From the NCBI RefSeq assembly GCF_964340395.1, contig NC_135549.1:15672342-15736341 (forward strand): DNA of 64,000 bases, in the 5' to 3' direction. The notes under the pieces were generated by a model that saw only the letters and a list, made by a program, of their open reading frames with translations, was not told the DNA's origin and did not search any database. This stretch comes from Glandiceps talaboti. Lineage: Eukaryota > Hemichordata > Enteropneusta > Spengelidae. The position numbers and the translations under genes were made by a program. Positions 60,001 through 64,000 of this stretch are shown in pieces (within the stretch, counting starts at the first letter, position 1; each line of letters starts with the position of its first letter).

Positions 60001-63000
60001 CTTAAAATATAGTATGTGTAGTTCCCTATTGGTTCTGCATGATTGTATCAAACGGAGTCAATGAACACTAACATGAATCTGGCTGTATATTGAAGAACTT
60101 GATTATAGTGTCCTTTACACTGAAATATTTGCAATATCACTTTGATTAAAACAACATGTCAATGATGTCAATATTGTAACTGAGAAGCAAATCTGTTGAT
60201 GTTATGATTTTCATTCCTGTTAATATCGAGCTATTAATTTCGTCTTTCAACATAGTGAAAAACACTTTGCATTTACACCACATATGTTTATACGGTGATT
60301 TGGTCTTTGAGGCAAATGAATGCTAAAGTAAAAAGTATGGCTATTTTGTTTAAATCAATGTCGTTGGCGTCACTCCTTAGAAATCGTATTTAAGGTCTTA
60401 ATTAGAAGAAAGTATTTTGTTTCAAAATACTGGGAGAGAACCTATAATACATAGAATTACTATTGATTTTAGGTATCAAAAAGTGCCTTTTGATAAAGTG
60501 TTAAGTGTTTGTATGCTCTTTAGTATAATACACATGTACAAATTTTAAAAGCTGGGTGTCCTGTTCGTTCAATTTACTATACATTTCATGTTATTGAGGC
60601 TTATTTCAGATTCATTAACATATTCAGTAAGCTTTTTAGACTGCTTGAATGATATCACTTTGAAGGAGTGCATCGGTCACAACATAGACTTGAGGCCCTT
60701 TGTCGCTCTACTATCAAATCTTTCATATGCAGTTCGATATTATACTTTTCATCAAAATATGACCCGGTTCGAATGTGTTATTATTTATTAGATGACATTA
60801 TTGATTTCCATAATAAATGCTTAATTAGATTGTTTCAGCTACTCCGGATATGAAGTACTTCCATATAGTGAATGGAGACTGGCAACAAATTCAAACGGTA
60901 AGGAAAAGTACCATAATTTACTATTTATAATTATTTAAACCATCGAGAAAATCTTGGGAATGTTAACTTGAACAGCGATAATATGAAATGTATCCAATCT
61001 ATACAGTATTGCTAGGTTCATTTTATTGGAAAATAGCAGTCAACTGAGTAGTCGCTAAGGTCTACTGAACAATTCAATGTATACCTTGCCTTTAGTACTA
61101 TACGAGTAAGATGCTTTAATGGAGTATAAAGTAAGAATTAATTTACCTTTTCTTCTGCTGTAATATCAACGAAGGTTTTTGTCTGGAAAGCAGAAATGTA
61201 ATTTGTTTAGCTGAGCATTACGTTGTGTTATGTGACAAACTAAAACATCGTGTCAAATCAAAATTTATGCCAAACTGGTCATAAATAGCCGGTACTATAG
61301 TTGACTTACATGTATTGTTAGAGTTACACATCATCAAGGAAACATTCTGAAGGGGAGATTAAGTGTTTGGCCCAGTCTTAAGCTTATTGCAGTATTTGAT
61401 TGTTTTGCAACAATGTTATTTTGTGTGTGCACACATTGGTATACCTTGTTCACAGTGGTGACGAGAAGAGGAATACTAAAAAATATTCGAGTAGGTTGGC
61501 CTGACAGAACAGCCTTGTTTATCTTCATTATCTTGAAATAATTAGCGGGAGTACATTAATTTTTGTTTTTAGCATAGTGAGACAAACAAAAACATGTACA
61601 TTTGAGAGGCTTCGATTACATTACTTTGTATTAGGGGAATATATACAGAAATAATGTACTCAATAGTTTACCGACAATATATCTTTTAATCTTGTCCGAG
61701 TGGTTAATACGCGACTTTCTCCATTTCCACTGTAAGTTTTGCATATTTCACCTCTTGTTTGATTAGACAAAATTGAGTCACTGCAATTTCGACTATGCAG
61801 ATTTTGATGATATTACAGAATTATGTAACTGTGGCATAACAAATTCATACAGCCACTTGTTGACATTAAGAAACCGAGCGTTATTGCATACATTTTCAAT
61901 ATTGGGTGCAGGCGTGTCACTGAGTTTCTACCTCTGAAAATATACCAAACTATTACTGGAGCACACATCAGCAACCTTGAATTTTACCTTCGGTAATACA
62001 AAATATACACTTCTATGTCCCCACCTCCTCACCTAATACAGCCTTCAACTCTTTCTGGGGCAACAAGTGGAGACGGCAGTTCAACAATCGTCTTATATTC
62101 AGGTGTATTGCATGCTAAATGGAAGATAGAAGGAAGTCTATCCACTCTTATAAAAGGTACTATATGTTTGTTTGTATATGTTGTGGTAGTTCTTTATTAT
62201 GAGTGCTCCATATATATTCAAATAATTTGGAAACAAGGGGAGTAAAAACACAACGTCGTCTGGCTCGACTCATTTTAACTAACATATATTACTACCATTT
62301 TCAAGTCTTATCGTCGGCATGCCTGGCAAACAAGTATAATATGTGTTACTGTAACAATGGATATGAGAAAATGTAAGATTTTTGTCACGTCAGACGATAA
62401 AAGGGAGCAATGGCTGACGTTAGTAAGAATTTAGTGCAGCCTGGTGATGTTGTCAGACGTGGTTTCCATGTACTTAGGAAGGGATGCTGAGGTGTGTAAA
62501 AGGTGCAAGTAACTTCCCCATTAGTTCGCCCAGATCCCTAAGCAAAATAAATACTCGATATGTGTCACCCTATCACCATTTATGTATATTATTTAGTAAG
62601 ATTAGCTAACTGTTGCAATCTTACATCTCCTCTCAAAACAGGCGGCGTTCGTCCTGGGCAGGAACTGTATGTTTCGCTTGACTGTTATGCTGGAGTTTCC
62701 CGTCACTACGAGGGAGTTACAAGTAGCCCAATCCATATTGAAACTCCTTATATTGATTTCTTCTGGAAAGAACTCGATTACAATAGCAATAAACTGTTAG
62801 AAATTGGAGAAAAGTCAAATGCAATATTGGTCGTAGCATTACCAGCTGTTACGCTAGACAACTGGACAGTAGAGATAGGTACACCACTTAACGATTGCAA
62901 TAGCAGCGTAGCCATGATCATCAGAGAAGTTAACGTTACACACATAGCTGCCAATATTCCATGTGATTCAAACTGCCAAGCAGATATCAATGATGGATGG

Positions 63001-63308
63001 ATCTACACTTCAACTATAGACACTCTTGATGTAAACAGCGCGTCGACCACTGTCAGTGAAAGTTTTGTCATTAGTAACGGTAACGTGGCAGACAACAATA
63101 ACCGGATTGAATTCAACGTGGAGCTTAGCATGGTTGGTTCTCAGTGCCTCTCAGATGGTTCTGTGTATTTGGTAAAGGCCGGAATAGCGTTTGAGGATGA
63201 CGTGGTGTATGTTGGACAGATACCATTTTATGTAAAAGTTGAAGAAAGCCAGTTAATCTCTCTGTATTTCAATTATGAGATTGTGCAGTCTTCACCACTA
63301 CAGCAAGG
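56993..63308 (+). CDS. Gene 3: third family member, 3' end outside the window (5 exons seen)
   Basis: Exons 56993-57059 (signal peptide), 59562-59707, 60829-60897, 62042-62156 and 62642-63308 give 354 codons plus two bases. The last donor (AAGG|GTAAAA, phase 2) matches the end of the core exon in genes 1 and 2. The expected next exon, with Y-A-W-N-T-S, was not found in the last 690 bp, so it lies beyond the window. Exon lengths 67 and 146 equal those of gene 2, and the protein is closer to gene 2 than to gene 1. No kringle exon was found in the 2.5-kb first intron. Whether lectin domains follow cannot be seen. Confidence 0.8.
62642..63308 (+). CDS. Gene 3 exon 5, large conserved core exon
   Basis: Phase 1-2 exon of 667 nt. 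It contains G-Q-E-L-Y-V, I-E-T-P, F-F-W-K-E-L, I-G-E-K-S-N-A, L-P-A-V-T-L-D-N-W-T-V-E-I, N-I-P-C-D-S-N-C, I-N-D-G-W-I-Y, N-N-R-I-E-F-N-V-E-L and V-G-Q-I-P, all aligned with gene 2. Confidence 0.83.
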
Positions 63309-63746
63309 GTAAAATCACTTTTAAAGAGCATGTTTTATTCATTAGGTTAGCAGTATTAGATATTAATAGACATCAAGACAAAAATTTTCAAGCCACTGAT
63401 ATCATACTTGATAACAAATGAGCTGAAAAGAGGGAATGTAGAATAACGAAAACCTATATGTCACACCCGTTCAGTGCGTAGAGTGAAAGAGTTCGACTTT
63501 AATCAACTTGTTTCCCATGCTATTCGACCGTCTCTCACATTTGCAAACAGCAGTGAACAGCTTCGATATGCTTTTCAGTTTATTTTCTTTAAAGAGTTGA
63601 TTAAGTTAAATCATGAGAAAACAACTTTGTGTTTTCAATTAGGAGTGATGTTGGGATTTGACATTTTTTCTATAAATTGTGACATGTATTACTGCACGCT
63701 CATTTCTTTGTATACATGTAATCTGATCATTTTTCACACCAAAGAC

Positions 63747-63776
63747 CGGCGATTCTTTCTATAGAAAGAATCGCCG
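63747..63776. repeat. Perfect 30-bp palindrome
   Basis: CGGCGATTCTTTCTA is followed directly by its exact complement, in the expected intron after gene 3 exon 5. It could be the end or scar of a transposon, or a structured element. Confidence 0.6.
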
Positions 63777-64000
63777 TATGTACATGGTACGGTGTTTTCG
63801 CCGTGTTTACACTGTGGGGGTTTATATGCGTATACCGTGGAGACTGGAAAACAAAAACAAAACGTGCATTATAGAGCAATACATGTACTCATCATAATAT
63901 ATTCATTGTTACTCCCATATGTGATGACAACTAAATCTTGTTGAAAATTGCCGTCCGTTGAACCAAAACAATTGAGCAGAACAATGTGCAATGCAATGTG

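Noticed and set aside
63474-63764. Frame after the last gene 3 exon
   Set aside because: It does not match the expected Y-A-W-N-T-S exon and has no suitable acceptor in phase 2.

Overview
The window is animal nuclear DNA. Protein-coding exons are short and separated by long AT-rich introns with normal GT-AG borders. Simple repeats (TA, GA, GACA, CATA/CA), minisatellites and small inverted-repeat transposons are abundant. The mix of kringle and F-type lectin domains in secreted proteins, the intron sizes and the low GC suggest a marine invertebrate (lophotrochozoan or invertebrate deuterostome). No species can be named from the sequence. All genes recognised are on the + strand. No rRNA, convincing tRNA gene, CRISPR array or operon was seen.

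Layout. (1) 1-17.2 kb holds the 3' part of a membrane-protein gene ('gene 0'). Exons at 4845-5010 and 6722-6907 are phase-compatible and look like a degenerate cadherin-type beta-sandwich. Exons at 10215-10370 (transmembrane segment) and 16561-17231 (cytoplasmic tail with two PPxY motifs, then stop) join in frame. At least one linking exon was not found. (2) 17.2-24.3 kb has no recognisable gene. (3) 24.3-63.3 kb holds a head-to-tail array of three paralogous secreted-protein genes. Gene 1 spans 24303-38556 (12 exons, 706 aa, with a kringle). Gene 2 spans 40037-51882 (17 exons, 900 aa, with two F-type lectin domains). Gene 3 starts at 56993 and runs off the window after five exons (354 aa visible).

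The three paralogues share a signal-peptide exon, several beta-sandwich exons with the same phases, and a large conserved exon of about 223 codons carrying an N-I-P-C motif. Genes 1 and 2 also share integrin-alpha-like or DUF11-like exons, an exon pair with a small Cys unit and an Asp-box, and a homologous terminal exon. I do not recognise this scaffold as a described family. Accessory domains sit in it as phase 1-1 cassettes: a kringle exon after the signal peptide in gene 1 only, and four F-lectin exons before the last exon in gene 2 only. This is exon shuffling on a fixed secreted scaffold. The second lectin domain of gene 2 keeps the full fucose-binding motif, so a soluble glycan-recognition role is a reasonable inference for gene 2. 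Genes 2 and 3 also share a strongly conserved block about 100 bp upstream of their ATGs.

The non-coding DNA carries two Harbinger/Tourist-like MITE copies with TTA target duplications, a second MITE family in two copies, several other inverted-repeat elements, a 40-bp minisatellite next to a CAACR pentanucleotide array, and two 21-bp satellites just upstream of the kringle exon. All gene models were made by eye from splice sites, phase and paralogue comparison, without transcripts.
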